Notes: a model not told the origin generated them from the sequence alone. A stretch of DNA of 64,000 nt from Ignatzschineria larvae DSM 13226 (GCF_038500265.1 NZ_CP150637.1:1017501-1081500); one strand, 5' to 3'; positions 9,128 to 17,012 are shown, numbered from the stretch's first letter. Numbers and translations: made by a program.

Positions 9128-9170
9128 GATTCGATTCTATTGAAAATAGCTTATATAGCTAACGGAGGAA

Positions 9171-9662
9171 TTATTCCTCATCGTCTTCTTTGATCTGCGC
9201 TTTATCAAAAGCTAGGCGCGAGTTGAGGCGAAGCACTGCATTGTCGAAACGACGTTGATCGGTTCGATTACGAATTTCGAGTTTTGGCACCGGCGTGGGT
9301 TTACCGTTGTCATTGATTGCGACCATTGTGAAGTAACAGCTATTGGTATGACGGACTTCACGAGTCTTAATGTTTTTCGCTTCTACGCGTACACCGATTT
9401 CCATAGAGGTACGGCCGACATAGTTTACATTCGCGTGGAAGGTCACAAGTTCTTGTACATAAATCGGTTGCTTAAAAACCACTTTATCCACTGAGAGCGT
9501 TACAACATAAGTTCCTGCATATTGACTTGCGCAAGCATAAGCCACTTGATCGAGCAATTTGAGGATATTTCCCCCGTGGATATTTCCTGAAAAGTTGACC
9601 ATATCAGGGGTCATCAGTACAGTCATACTTAATTCACGAGTGGGTTTTTTGGTATCAATCAT
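9171..9662 (-). CDS. acyl-CoA thioesterase, hotdog fold
   Basis: A cytoplasmic hotdog-fold thioesterase of the YciA/BACH-like family, which hydrolyses acyl-CoA to free acid and CoA. Visible signatures are MTPDMVNFSGNIHGGNILKLLDQVAYACASQYAG (active-site helix with Asp and the HGG turn) and VTLSVDKVVFKQPIYVQELVTFHANVNYVGRTSMEIGVRV. The C terminus is acidic. The frame is open from a TTG at 9686, but the ATG at 9662 (MIDTKKPTREL) fits the family better, giving 163 residues. It stands alone with its own terminator; substrate chain length is not readable. Confidence 0.85.
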   Translation of the reverse strand: MIDTKKPTRELSMTVLMTPDMVNFSGNIHGGNILKLLDQVAYACASQYAGTYVVTLSVDKVVFKQPIYVQELVTFHANVNYVGRTSMEIGVRVEAKNIKTREVRHTNSCYFTMVAINDNGKPTPVPKLEIRNRTDQRRFDNAVLRLNSRLAFDKAQIKEDDEE

Positions 9663-9875
9663 TTTTTCTATCTCATCTGACAACAATAAAAGGTATAATC
9701 GGACACTTATTATATAGTGGCTTCATAGAGAATGGTACCGTAAAGCCGAATACTTTTTTTATCAATGCCATTTACTTTATGAATTAGCAGTAAAAATAAT
9801 TGATAAAATTGTGAGAATAAGTAGTAATTTTGTAGTAAACAATTAATCCCAAATGGTTAAAATTTCTGGCGCGTA

Positions 9876-12251
9876 ATGAGTTATTTAGAGCAATTAAATG
9901 AAAATCAATATGAAGCGGTGACAGCACCGTTAGGTCCTGTTCGAGTATTAGCCGGTGCAGGTTCTGGAAAAACGCGGGTATTGATCTCGCGGATTACTTG
10001 GCTGATTGAAACAGGGCAAGCGGAACCCCACGGTATTTTAGCGGTAACCTTTACCAATAAGGCTGCTTTTGAGATGCGCTCTCGTCTTGAGAGTACGTTA
10101 AAACTCTCGATTCGAGGCATGTGGATCGGGACTTTTCACTCGCTCTGTCATCGAATGTTGCGTGCCCATTACCGGGAAGCAGGGCTTATTGAGAATTTCC
10201 AAATTATGGATAGCGATGATCAGCTTCGCCTCTGCCGGCGGATTGTGCGCGCGAAAGAGATGGATGAGAAGCTCTATCCCCCGAAATTACTCGCTTCTTT
10301 TATTAATGGTAATAAAGAGGAAGGTCGCCGAGCCGAGCATCTAGAAGCTTATGGCGATTATATGACGCAAAACCTCATTATGCTCTATCAAGAGTATCAA
10401 AATATCTGTAATCAATCGGGATTAGTGGATTTTGCGGAGATTCTACTGCGTACTGTGGAGTTATTGCGGACTAATGCGCCCCTTCTGAAACATTATCAAT
10501 CTCGCTTTAAATTTATTCTTGTGGATGAGTTTCAAGATACTAATAGCGTGCAATATGCGTGGCTTCAGCTCTTATCAGGGCAATATCGCAATCTCTTTGT
10601 GGTGGGGGATGATGATCAGTCCATTTACGGTTGGCGTGGCGCGAAAATCGAGAATATTCTTCATTTTGATCGCGATTTCCCCGATGTGACAACGGTACGG
10701 CTAGAGCAGAATTATCGTTCCACTAAAGCGATCCTTTCGGCGGCTAATGCAGTCATTGCCAAAAATACCCAACGCCTTGATAAAGCGCTCTGGACAGAGA
10801 ATGATTCTGCCGAATTAATTACGGTTTATCGCGGTTTAGATGGGCACGATGAAGCACGCTATGTCATTGAAACGATCAAAGAGCGCATTAAAGAGGGCTA
10901 TCGCAAATCGGATATGGCGATTCTCTATCGTTCAAATGCGCAATCTCGCCTATTTGAAGAGTTTTTATTAAGAGCGCAGATTCCTTATCGTGTCTATGGT
11001 GGCTTACGCTTCTTTGATCGGGCTGAGATTAAAGATGTGATGGCCTATCTTCGTATGGTGAATAATCCTCACGATGATGTATCACTTGAGCGGAGTATGA
11101 CAACACCGCCGAAAGGCATTGGGCCGGCGACAATGGAGCAATTGCGGGAATATGCTACGGCGCACCGTCTATCGCTTTGGGATTCATTGCAATATCTGTT
11201 AGAGAGTCAAACACTTACCACGCGCGTTCATAATGTTCTGCTAGCTTATTATGAGCAGATTACCGATTTGATGCGGCAAGTGGAGGTAATGGCTTTAGAT
11301 CAATTCTTCAATTATGTGATTGAGCGCAGCAATCTGAAAGCGCATTACAAAAAAGAGCCACTCAATCGAGGTGAGGATCGCATTGATAACTTAAATGAGT
11401 TGGTATCTGCCGCAAGTTATTATATGACGGAAGATCAGCAAGCATTGGCATTTGAGGAGCGTTTAGAGCGACAATTTGATGCCGAATTGATGGAGGGTGC
11501 AGGTCTTGCGCCTTTAGATATTGAAGAGAATGAAGCGGTTGCCGAAGCATTAGAGTTAGGTACTTTAGATCTATTAACGGAAAATGCACCGGAAGAAGAA
11601 ACAATCACGATGACCGTCGTAGATGATGAAGCTCAAGTGAATAGCCGTTCTACAAAAGAGATGTTAGAAGCTTTTATGGGGCAAACAGCACTTGATTCGA
11701 GTGATACCCAAGCGAGCGCCGATGAGGATAGTGTGCAATTAATGACGCTTCACGCCTCTAAGGGATTAGAGTTCCCGATTGTCTTTTTGGTGGGAATGGA
11801 AGATGGATTATTCCCAAGTGATCCGGCGATTATGGATAGTACCCGCCTAGAGGAAGAGCGCCGACTAGCCTATGTAGGCATTACTCGTGCAGAGAAGCAT
11901 CTCTATCTCTTAGGTGTTGAACAGCGGATGCTCTATGGTAAAACGATGAAGATGTCTACCTCTCGTTTCTTACGGGATATCCCGGAAAATCTGCTGAATG
12001 TGATTGGTCCTGCGGTTTCAATGAAGCCATTTGGAATGCAATCCAATTCATTGAATTCAGGTTCCGGCACTGCTGTAGATTCAGAGATGGGGGATTATCA
12101 AGTAGGGCAATCGGTTACGCACCCTAAATTTGGAGAAGGTGTCATTATGGGCTTTGAAGGCGTGGGCGCAAGTACAAGAGTGATCGTCCAATTCGCCGAG
12201 GCCGGCCGAAAGGTACTCGTTTTAGGCTATGCGCGTCTGACCGTGATTTAA
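9876..12251 (+). CDS. uvrD: ATP-dependent DNA helicase UvrD (helicase II)
   Basis: A superfamily 1A 3'-5' helicase of 791 residues, used in nucleotide excision and mismatch repair. Motifs in order: Walker A AGAGSGKTR (near 26-34), GTFHSL, LVDEFQDTN (motif II), GDDDQSIYGWRGA (III), EQNYRST, MTLHASKGLEF (V) and EERRLAYVGITRAEKHLYL (VI). The C-terminal ~55 residues (VGQSVTHPKFGEGVIMGFEG) form the UvrD/PcrA Tudor-like domain. It exceeds the ~720 residues of E. coli UvrD mainly through an acidic stretch around 545-615 in domain 2B. No clear Shine-Dalgarno precedes the ATG. It is a monocistronic housekeeping gene at the left border of the accessory island. Confidence 0.95.
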   Translation: MSYLEQLNENQYEAVTAPLGPVRVLAGAGSGKTRVLISRITWLIETGQAEPHGILAVTFTNKAAFEMRSRLESTLKLSIRGMWIGTFHSLCHRMLRAHYREAGLIENFQIMDSDDQLRLCRRIVRAKEMDEKLYPPKLLASFINGNKEEGRRAEHLEAYGDYMTQNLIMLYQEYQNICNQSGLVDFAEILLRTVELLRTNAPLLKHYQSRFKFILVDEFQDTNSVQYAWLQLLSGQYRNLFVVGDDDQSIYGWRGAKIENILHFDRDFPDVTTVRLEQNYRSTKAILSAANAVIAKNTQRLDKALWTENDSAELITVYRGLDGHDEARYVIETIKERIKEGYRKSDMAILYRSNAQSRLFEEFLLRAQIPYRVYGGLRFFDRAEIKDVMAYLRMVNNPHDDVSLERSMTTPPKGIGPATMEQLREYATAHRLSLWDSLQYLLESQTLTTRVHNVLLAYYEQITDLMRQVEVMALDQFFNYVIERSNLKAHYKKEPLNRGEDRIDNLNELVSAASYYMTEDQQALAFEERLERQFDAELMEGAGLAPLDIEENEAVAEALELGTLDLLTENAPEEETITMTVVDDEAQVNSRSTKEMLEAFMGQTALDSSDTQASADEDSVQLMTLHASKGLEFPIVFLVGMEDGLFPSDPAIMDSTRLEEERRLAYVGITRAEKHLYLLGVEQRMLYGKTMKMSTSRFLRDIPENLLNVIGPAVSMKPFGMQSNSLNSGSGTAVDSEMGDYQVGQSVTHPKFGEGVIMGFEGVGASTRVIVQFAEAGRKVLVLGYARLTVI

Positions 12252-12267
12252 TAGTTTTTAGCATTAC

Positions 12268-12874
12268 CGCGCCGGCATTGAGAAACGCCCAATCTGCAGG
12301 CGCACGATTGAGGCAAGAACGGGATCATTCGCCCCGGCGATGAGATTGCTTTTCTTATATCATCAAAGATAGTGTCTATTTTTCATATATGGGAATGCTG
12401 CCTAAAATTTGTCACTCTAATCAAAGCTGATTCCCGGCGGGAGGGAATGTCTGCAAAGCCAGACAGATCCCGCGCCCGCAGTTGAGAGGCTTCAAGCCTT
12501 TCGACCAAGTATCAATTGATTCTCAAGATCGTTAATTCTTATTTCTCAACAATGAAATTACCACAACTGCCGGCGCACGATTGGAGCAAGAACGGGATCA
12601 TTCACCCCGGCGATGGGATTGCTTTTCTTATATGGGAAAGTTGTCTAAAATTTGTCATTCTAATCAAAGCTGATTCCCGGCGGGAGAGAATGCCTGCAAA
12701 GGCAGACAGATCCCGCACCCGCAGTTGAGAGGCTTCAAGTCTTTCGATCAAGTATCAATTGATTCTCAAGATCGTTAATTCTTATTTTTCAACAATGAAA
12801 TCACCACAACTGCCGGCGCTCGATTGAGGCAAGAACGTGATCATTCACCCCGGCGATGGGATTAATATCCTTAT
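12268..12874. repeat. mosaic intergenic repeat array R2
   Basis: Three copies of module A (GCGCACGATTG... GGGATCATTC... CCCCGGCGATG, GATC at 12323, 12596 and 12839) alternate with two copies of module B (GCTGATTCCCGGCGGGAGG... CGCGCCCGCAGTTGAGAGG). Periods are 273 and 243 bases; the first unit is longer because of about 30 extra bases near 12360-12390. Near-identical halves indicate recent tandem duplication. The array fills the gap between uvrD and the phosphoribosyltransferase gene. Short open frames through it are considered non-coding. Confidence 0.85.
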
Positions 12875-12969
12875 AAGAAACAACTTCCCCTTTTTCTACT
12901 ATATTTATTGTTTAAGGAATCTATTATTGTATCTGGATAAAATTAAAGAATTAGCTCGATAGGTTAAAA

Positions 12970-13713
12970 ATGGGGATAGATGTTGTTAATAAAAGAATTT
13001 TTTTCGCAGAAAATCATCAGAAATTATTGGATACATCTGAGATCGAAAAACCTTGGGTGGATGAAATAAGATATCAATCAGAAAAAATGATCATATACAG
13101 CATATTTAAAAGGCGTAGATCTAAGCGTGGTAATTCTAGAGGGGATGGTAATCCATTTATCTATGCTCTTAAGCAGCAAAAAGGTTATCAAATGAAGTGT
13201 TCAGAAATAGTAAAAATTAAACCATTTTTTGAGCATAATTTATCTGTTTGCCTAAATGCTTTAGATTTTGACTGCATTGTACTATCGCCCTCTTATTATG
13301 GTATAACTAATTTTCTTGCAAGTAGAATTCTTCGTGTTAAACCCAATATTTCTATATATAAGGGGGTTTTTCAAAAAGTTAAAAATGCAGATATTCTTCA
13401 ACAAATAGAAACGAATATTCTACCTAAAGTTAAAGATAGTAGTGACCGGAGATTTTATACAAGTTTATTACACGAATTAACAAAGTATTCCGATGTATCA
13501 TTTTCAATGAAGAATATTAGACCCAAATATCGAAAAGGACTGCTTGTATATAAATTCTCTTCTTGTTTTGACACTCAAACATTAAAGGGTAAGAAAGCTC
13601 TATTAATAGATGATTTGTTATCTACAGGTACATCATTATGGGCAGCAAAGAATTTATTAGAAAGAAAAAATATTCTGTCAGTACAGTTTCTTTGTCTTTT
13701 TAGTGCATTGTAA
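12970..13713 (+). CDS. orphan phosphoribosyltransferase-fold protein
   Basis: A 247-residue protein whose C-terminal part carries the PRPP-binding loop KALLIDDLLSTGTSLWAAKNLL (Asp214-Asp215 in the DD pair), the mark of type I phosphoribosyltransferases, preceded by a beta-strand region CIVLSPSYYGITNFLASRIL. The N-terminal ~75 residues are unlike purine or pyrimidine salvage enzymes or ComF, and there is no zinc finger. Codon use is much more AT-rich than in neighbouring uvrD, suggesting recent acquisition. Repeats lie on both sides (12268-12874 and 13987-14064) and a terminated RNA lies just downstream. PRTase domains of this kind occur in some defence and stress operons, but no partner enzyme is seen here, so the function is unassigned. 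Confidence 0.6.
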   Translation: MGIDVVNKRIFFAENHQKLLDTSEIEKPWVDEIRYQSEKMIIYSIFKRRRSKRGNSRGDGNPFIYALKQQKGYQMKCSEIVKIKPFFEHNLSVCLNALDFDCIVLSPSYYGITNFLASRILRVKPNISIYKGVFQKVKNADILQQIETNILPKVKDSSDRRFYTSLLHELTKYSDVSFSMKNIRPKYRKGLLVYKFSSCFDTQTLKGKKALLIDDLLSTGTSLWAAKNLLERKNILSVQFLCLFSAL

Positions 13714-13769
13714 TCGAGATAAAATCAAGTTGCGATAAAGATTATTTGTATGTTAAGCTTATGACGCAT

Positions 13770-13921
13770 AAAGACCATTATATTTCTCTTGGTCTTTAAA
13801 TATGAGGGAACTGAGCGGCACCTGGATAAGGTCAAGCAGTAAGTGCTAAGTATTATCCTGTTAGGCATCAGCTAACATTTATATTAAAAGCCCGGTGATA
13901 TCTTCGCTGGGCTTTATTTTT
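13770..13921 (+). ncRNA. candidate structured small RNA with intrinsic terminator
   Basis: About 150 bases with several hairpins: AAAGACCA/TGGTCTTT (13770-13797), GGATAA/TTATCC enclosing GCAC/GTGC and ACCT/AGGT pairs, TGTTAG/CTAACA, and a strong final stem AAAGCCCGGTG/CGCTGGGCTTT (13887-13915) followed by ATTTTT. A promoter-like TTGCGA (13730) and TAAGCT (13754) lie upstream at 18-base spacing, placing a start near 13767. There is no ORF and the next gene is over 650 bases away, so a leader or riboswitch is less likely than an independent RNA. It does not match what I recall of 4.5S, 6S, tmRNA, RNase P or TPP sequences. Confidence 0.55.
13887..13921 (+). terminator. strong intrinsic terminator of the candidate RNA
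   Basis: An 11-base-pair stem (two G-U pairs) with the loop ATATCTT, followed by ATTTTT. It is the best terminator in the accessory island and defines the 3' end of the upstream RNA. Confidence 0.85.
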
Positions 13922-13986
13922 ATGAGTTGTAATCGCTAATTTAATTAAAAAATTAAGTCGCTAAAAGAGAAAGAATAAGGGCTTTT

Positions 13987-14064
13987 GGCATTGAGAAACG
14001 CCACAATTGCCGGCGCACGATTGCAATAAGAACAAAATCATTCACCCCGGCGATGGGATAACTT
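13987..14064. repeat. single intergenic repeat copy R3
   Basis: One copy of module A with the same lead-in as at 12276 (GGCATTGAGAAACGCC), followed by TGCCGGCGCACGATTG and CATTCACCCCGGCGATGG. Together with R2 it brackets the phosphoribosyltransferase gene and the candidate RNA. Confidence 0.8.
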
Positions 14065-14436
14065 ATATTAGAAATCCCAAACTTTTCTTTCTTCCATAAA
14101 AAAACTGATTTCAACAAGTGCTGAAATCAGTGAAAACTACAAGCTTTTATAAAATTACAGAGGGAATGGAATTACTATAATGTTTAAAAGCTTGTTGCTA
14201 GGGAATGAGCTTAGTCTAGCAGGCTTCTATCTCTTCATCTTGATATAGAACAAGATTCTACATATTTACTACATAAATAATCATCATAAGCTGCTCTTCA
14301 ATCCTTTTGAGCTATAAAAATGTGCCTTTTGGCTACTACAGAGAATCGGTTGTTGAATAAAAATAGATTGTTCATTCATCTTTTGCCGATGTGGGTGGCG
14401 ATCTTCTATCCTCTCTTTTCCTTAAATATCATTTCA
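14065..14436. other. non-coding stretch before the DUF4258 locus
   Basis: No ORF of useful length is visible. An inverted repeat ACTGATTTC/GAAATCAGT occurs near 14105-14132, which could terminate transcription arriving from the left. The rest is AT-rich sequence without recognised motifs. Confidence 0.3.
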
Positions 14437-14481
14437 AAGTAAATTGCAAATAGTTATTGAATAACCATTTGCAATTTACTT
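14437..14481. promoter_or_regulatory. 45-base near-perfect palindrome upstream of the DUF4258 locus (operator O1)
   Basis: Arms of 22 bases (14437-14458 and 14460-14481) surround a single central G and differ at one pair only. The arms begin AAGTAAATTGCAAAT. The inner part (AATAGTTAT and ATAACCATT around 3 central bases) matches the smaller operator-like sites at 14518 and 14901. Too extended to be a terminator (no T run), it looks like a binding site for a symmetric regulator about 100 bases before the first gene. Confidence 0.7.
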
Positions 14482-14517
14482 GTGAATGGTTTAATATCCT
14501 TTTTGTCGAAAGTATTT

Positions 14518-14538
14518 AATAGTTATCTGATAACTATT
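14518..14538. promoter_or_regulatory. inverted repeat operator O2
   Basis: Perfect 9-base arms AATAGTTAT (14518-14526) and ATAACTATT (14530-14538) with a 3-base centre CTG. It shares its arms with the core of the 45-base palindrome and sits 42 bases before the start of the DUF4258 gene, where it would cover the promoter or leader. Confidence 0.65.
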
Positions 14539-14579
14539 TTTGAATAGAAGAAAACATTTTAAATGATAAGGGGGAAGAG

Positions 14580-14843
14580 ATGATGCAATTATCACGACAT
14601 ATTGATCAGCGAATGAACCAGCGGGGCATTACGAAAGAGATGGTTGAGCTCACCTTAGAATATGGTGAGATCGATAACGATCGCTGGGTACTCAATCGTA
14701 AAGGCGTTGAGACGATGATCGAATCACTTGAGAAACAGCTGCGCACCGCTCGTAAATTGCGAGATAAAGGCGGAATTGTGGTAGTTGCAGAAGATAACAC
14801 ACTGGTCACAACATACGATTATGATAGTAGAGATCGGTATTAA
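14580..14843 (+). CDS. small DUF4258-like protein, first gene of a half-S/HsdM-like locus
   Basis: An 87-residue protein beginning LSRHIDQRMNQRGITKEMVELTLEYGE, the pattern (His-x3-Arg-x4-Arg-Gly-Ile, then Val and Gly) of the DUF4258 family, and ending in a beta-rich IVVVAEDNTLVTTYDYDSRDRY. Family function is not established; similar small domains occur in toxin-antitoxin and polymorphic toxin settings. A strong GGGGAAGAG ribosome site precedes two successive ATGs (14580 and 14583). Operator-like palindromes O1 and O2 lie upstream and O3 downstream, so this gene and its neighbours seem jointly controlled. It may be a toxin-like effector or a nucleic-acid-binding accessory; neither is shown. 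Confidence 0.65.
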   Translation: MMQLSRHIDQRMNQRGITKEMVELTLEYGEIDNDRWVLNRKGVETMIESLEKQLRTARKLRDKGGIVVVAEDNTLVTTYDYDSRDRY

Positions 14844-14854
14844 TTCATACTCAT

Positions 14855-14870
14855 CGATTATTCATAATCG
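14855..14870. repeat. short inverted repeat CGATTAT/ATAATCG
   Basis: Seven-base arms separated by TC lie 12 bases after the DUF4258 stop. It resembles the operator family but has a 2-base rather than 3-base centre, so it may be a hairpin in the transcript or a degenerate site. Confidence 0.35.
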
Positions 14871-14888
14871 CGTATCAATGATGTTATG

Positions 14889-14921
14889 ATGATTGAATTC
14901 AATCATTATCAAATAACGATT
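14889..14921. promoter_or_regulatory. perfect 18-base palindrome overlapping operator O3
   Basis: A perfect palindrome (ATGATTGAA with TTCAATCAT, 14889-14906) overlaps a third operator-like repeat, arms AATCATTAT (14901-14909) and ATAACGATT (14913-14921), 8 of 9 positions complementary, 3-base centre CAA. It lies 12 bases before the half-S start, hence directly over its ribosome-site region. The word ATTATCAAATA in it recurs at 17061-17071 (inverted) and 17116-17126. Confidence 0.6.
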
Positions 14922-14932
14922 TTGAGGTAGTA

Positions 14933-15547
14933 ATGAAACTAAAAGAGGTTGCAGAGGTATCATCCGCAGGGGTGATTAAGTATGAGGAGATTCAGGTAGC
15001 GCCTTTGACGCAGGAGGCGATTTTGCTAAGTGGATCGAATTTGCTTGAGCTTGGGTATCTCTCATTGATTAAAGATGGGGAGAATGCCAATTTGCGTAAG
15101 GTGTATGTGGAGCCGGCGATTTTTGAGGCGAAGCGTTTAGAGGCGGGTGATGTGATCTTTATGTCCCGAGGTGCAAGCTTTCGGGCGACGATTGTACAGG
15201 CGCACGATGCGGAATTGAATTTGATTCCGTCCCCTAATTTTACTGTGATTAAGGCGAATAATATGAAGATTTTACCGGAAGTGGTGGTATCGTTCCTCAA
15301 TAGCCCTGTGGGACAAGCGAAGTTAGAAGGGCTTGCGGTGGGGACGGCGATTCGGAATGTACCGGTAGGGAAATTGCGCTCTTTAGAGTTGACGCTTCCA
15401 AGCCTTGAGGAGCAGAAGCAGTTACAGCGCCTGTTCTATAAAAATATTGAAGTGCTTGAGGCGATGTCGGCGCTTTATCGTCAGCAAAATGCTACTTTTC
15501 AATCGGTGGTGAATAATATGATGGGGGAGAAGGTCGATGAGTCGTAA
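14933..15547 (+). CDS. half-length HsdS-like specificity protein
   Basis: A 204-residue protein with one recognition-like domain and the S-subunit style segment RNVPVGKLRSLELTLPSLEEQKQLQRLFYKNIEVLEAM (about residues 145-182) followed by a helix. Like the half-S protein at 2219-2833 it has half the usual HsdS length and precedes a methyltransferase gene. ATG at 14933 follows TGAGGTAGTA, a good ribosome site. The gene overlaps the next by 11 bases, so the proteins are made together and probably bind each other. The two half-S proteins share layout more than sequence. Probable role: sequence-recognising subunit, perhaps as a dimer. Confidence 0.65.
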   Translation: MKLKEVAEVSSAGVIKYEEIQVAPLTQEAILLSGSNLLELGYLSLIKDGENANLRKVYVEPAIFEAKRLEAGDVIFMSRGASFRATIVQAHDAELNLIPSPNFTVIKANNMKILPEVVVSFLNSPVGQAKLEGLAVGTAIRNVPVGKLRSLELTLPSLEEQKQLQRLFYKNIEVLEAMSALYRQQNATFQSVVNNMMGEKVDES

Positions 15548-17012
15548 GATGGAAACTGCGCAATCGGATGCGCTCAAATCAGAGGCGATCCTCTTCGGGC
15601 TAATTTCAGAATTTCGAGGCACTGTGCCGATCGAAGATGCGACAGAGATTATTATGAGTTCCGCTTATCTCTTCTGGCAAGATCCCGATCAAGCCATTGA
15701 AGCGCTTGAGTCAGGGGAGAAGAGGTTACAACATTATCTCTTTGAAGCGTGCCAAGCATTGTGTGAAGCGCGTCAATTACCACTCAAATCCGAGTATTAC
15801 CGGCAAATTTCTTGCAGTGGATTGATCGAAAGCTATCGGCAGATCTATCAGCAATGTGATGCTAATCGTTTGAACTTCGCTCACTTTGTGGCGGAAGGGA
15901 TCTATACCGGCGTGACGATTGAGAATCGCCGGCATTCTGGTGATTTAGATAGTAGCTCTATTCCCTATTTGATGCGCAATATCGCGCGCCTCTATCCTTA
16001 TCAAAAGGTCTATGATGGCGCTTGTGGCTTTGGGCGCTTGCTCTATCTGCTCAATCCCCCCACTTTTATTGCGCGGGATATCGTGCCGATTAATGTGGCG
16101 TTAACGCAATTACTCTTTGAGATGTTGACCCGTAAAGGATGCTTCCTTGTGGGTGATACCTTGATGGGTGCAGATAGTGCAAATCAAGCAATTGATCAAT
16201 CGATAGAGAAGGCCTCACAACAAGAAGTAGAACAAGAAGCAGAACAAGAAGTACCGGAGGAATCAGCACCGGAATCGATACAAACATCAGCGCCGGCAAG
16301 GGAAGCGATCACAGAACCGCTTGGCGTAGATATGGTGATTTCTCAACCGCCTTTAGGGATTCAGATTGATTCAAAACTATTGACGACATTAGCAAAATCG
16401 CCTTATCTCTTAATGGATGATCCGATCTCTTCGCGGGCGAGTGATAGCCTTTGGATTCAAGAAGCGCTCTATCAAACTCACGCGCGCGGACGGGTGATTT
16501 TGCATATTGCGCCGGGCTGGAGCTATCGGGCAGGTTATGATTTGGCACTTCGTAAAGAGTTATTGGAACGCAATTGGGTTGAAGCGCTGATCTATCTGCC
16601 GGGGAGTATGATGAGTTATACTGGCATTGAGAGTAATATTCTAATTCTTAATCGCGCTAAAAAGGTCAATACGATCCGTTTAATTGATGGACGATCCCTT
16701 GGGTTTATAAGCTCGAAAAAACGCTATCGAATCTTCTCAGAAGCGGATATTAAGCAGATTACAACGCGACTTCAAGCATCGGATTTATCCGAGGTGCAAG
16801 CATCCGATACGAATAGCGATTTCGCGCTCGATATCCCTCTAAGTGAAATTCGGAAAAAGAATTATGATCTCAGTGCCACACTCTATTTCTCAAAAATAGA
16901 GCGACTTGAGCTTACGAGCATTGCCGAGGAGCAGCGGAAACTCTTGCAATTAAGCGAGCAGTGTCAAAAATTGCAGGCGGAGTTTCAGGCGCTCGTAGAG
17001 GAGATTGGGTAG
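15537..17012 (+). CDS. HsdM-like methyltransferase-fold protein with degenerate catalytic motif
   Basis: A 491-residue HsdM-type protein. A motif I equivalent DGACGFGRLL (residues 160-169) retains the glycine-rich AdoMet loop, but the motif IV equivalent reads SQPPLG (269-274) where active adenine methylases have N/D-P-P-Y/F; the catalytic Asn is replaced by Gln. Later HsdM landmarks remain (APGWSYRAGYDLALRKELLE, VEALIYLPGSMMSYTGIESNILILNR). An acidic insertion of Gln-Glu-Val/Ala repeats sits at about 229-245 between motifs I and IV. No HsdR accompanies it. It may bind AdoMet and DNA without methylating, or methylate poorly. The strong GGGGGAGAAGG ribosome site lies inside the half-S gene. 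A 12-base inverted repeat follows. Confidence 0.7.
   Translation: MSRKMETAQSDALKSEAILFGLISEFRGTVPIEDATEIIMSSAYLFWQDPDQAIEALESGEKRLQHYLFEACQALCEARQLPLKSEYYRQISCSGLIESYRQIYQQCDANRLNFAHFVAEGIYTGVTIENRRHSGDLDSSSIPYLMRNIARLYPYQKVYDGACGFGRLLYLLNPPTFIARDIVPINVALTQLLFEMLTRKGCFLVGDTLMGADSANQAIDQSIEKASQQEVEQEAEQEVPEESAPESIQTSAPAREAITEPLGVDMVISQPPLGIQIDSKLLTTLAKSPYLLMDDPISSRASDSLWIQEALYQTHARGRVILHIAPGWSYRAGYDLALRKELLERNWVEALIYLPGSMMSYTGIESNILILNRAKKVNTIRLIDGRSLGFISSKKRYRIFSEADIKQITTRLQASDLSEVQASDTNSDFALDIPLSEIRKKNYDLSATLYFSKIERLELTSIAEEQRKLLQLSEQCQKLQAEFQALVEEIG

Noticed and set aside
12516-12728. Plus-strand 70-residue ORF within R2
   Set aside because: It spans modules A and B of the repeat, with no conservation of its frame in other copies.
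13770-13921. SRP 4.5S RNA
   Set aside because: It contains AGGTCAAGCAG, which recalls the SRP core, but lacks the GTCAGGTCC strand and GGAA tetraloop, and the pairing does not fit.
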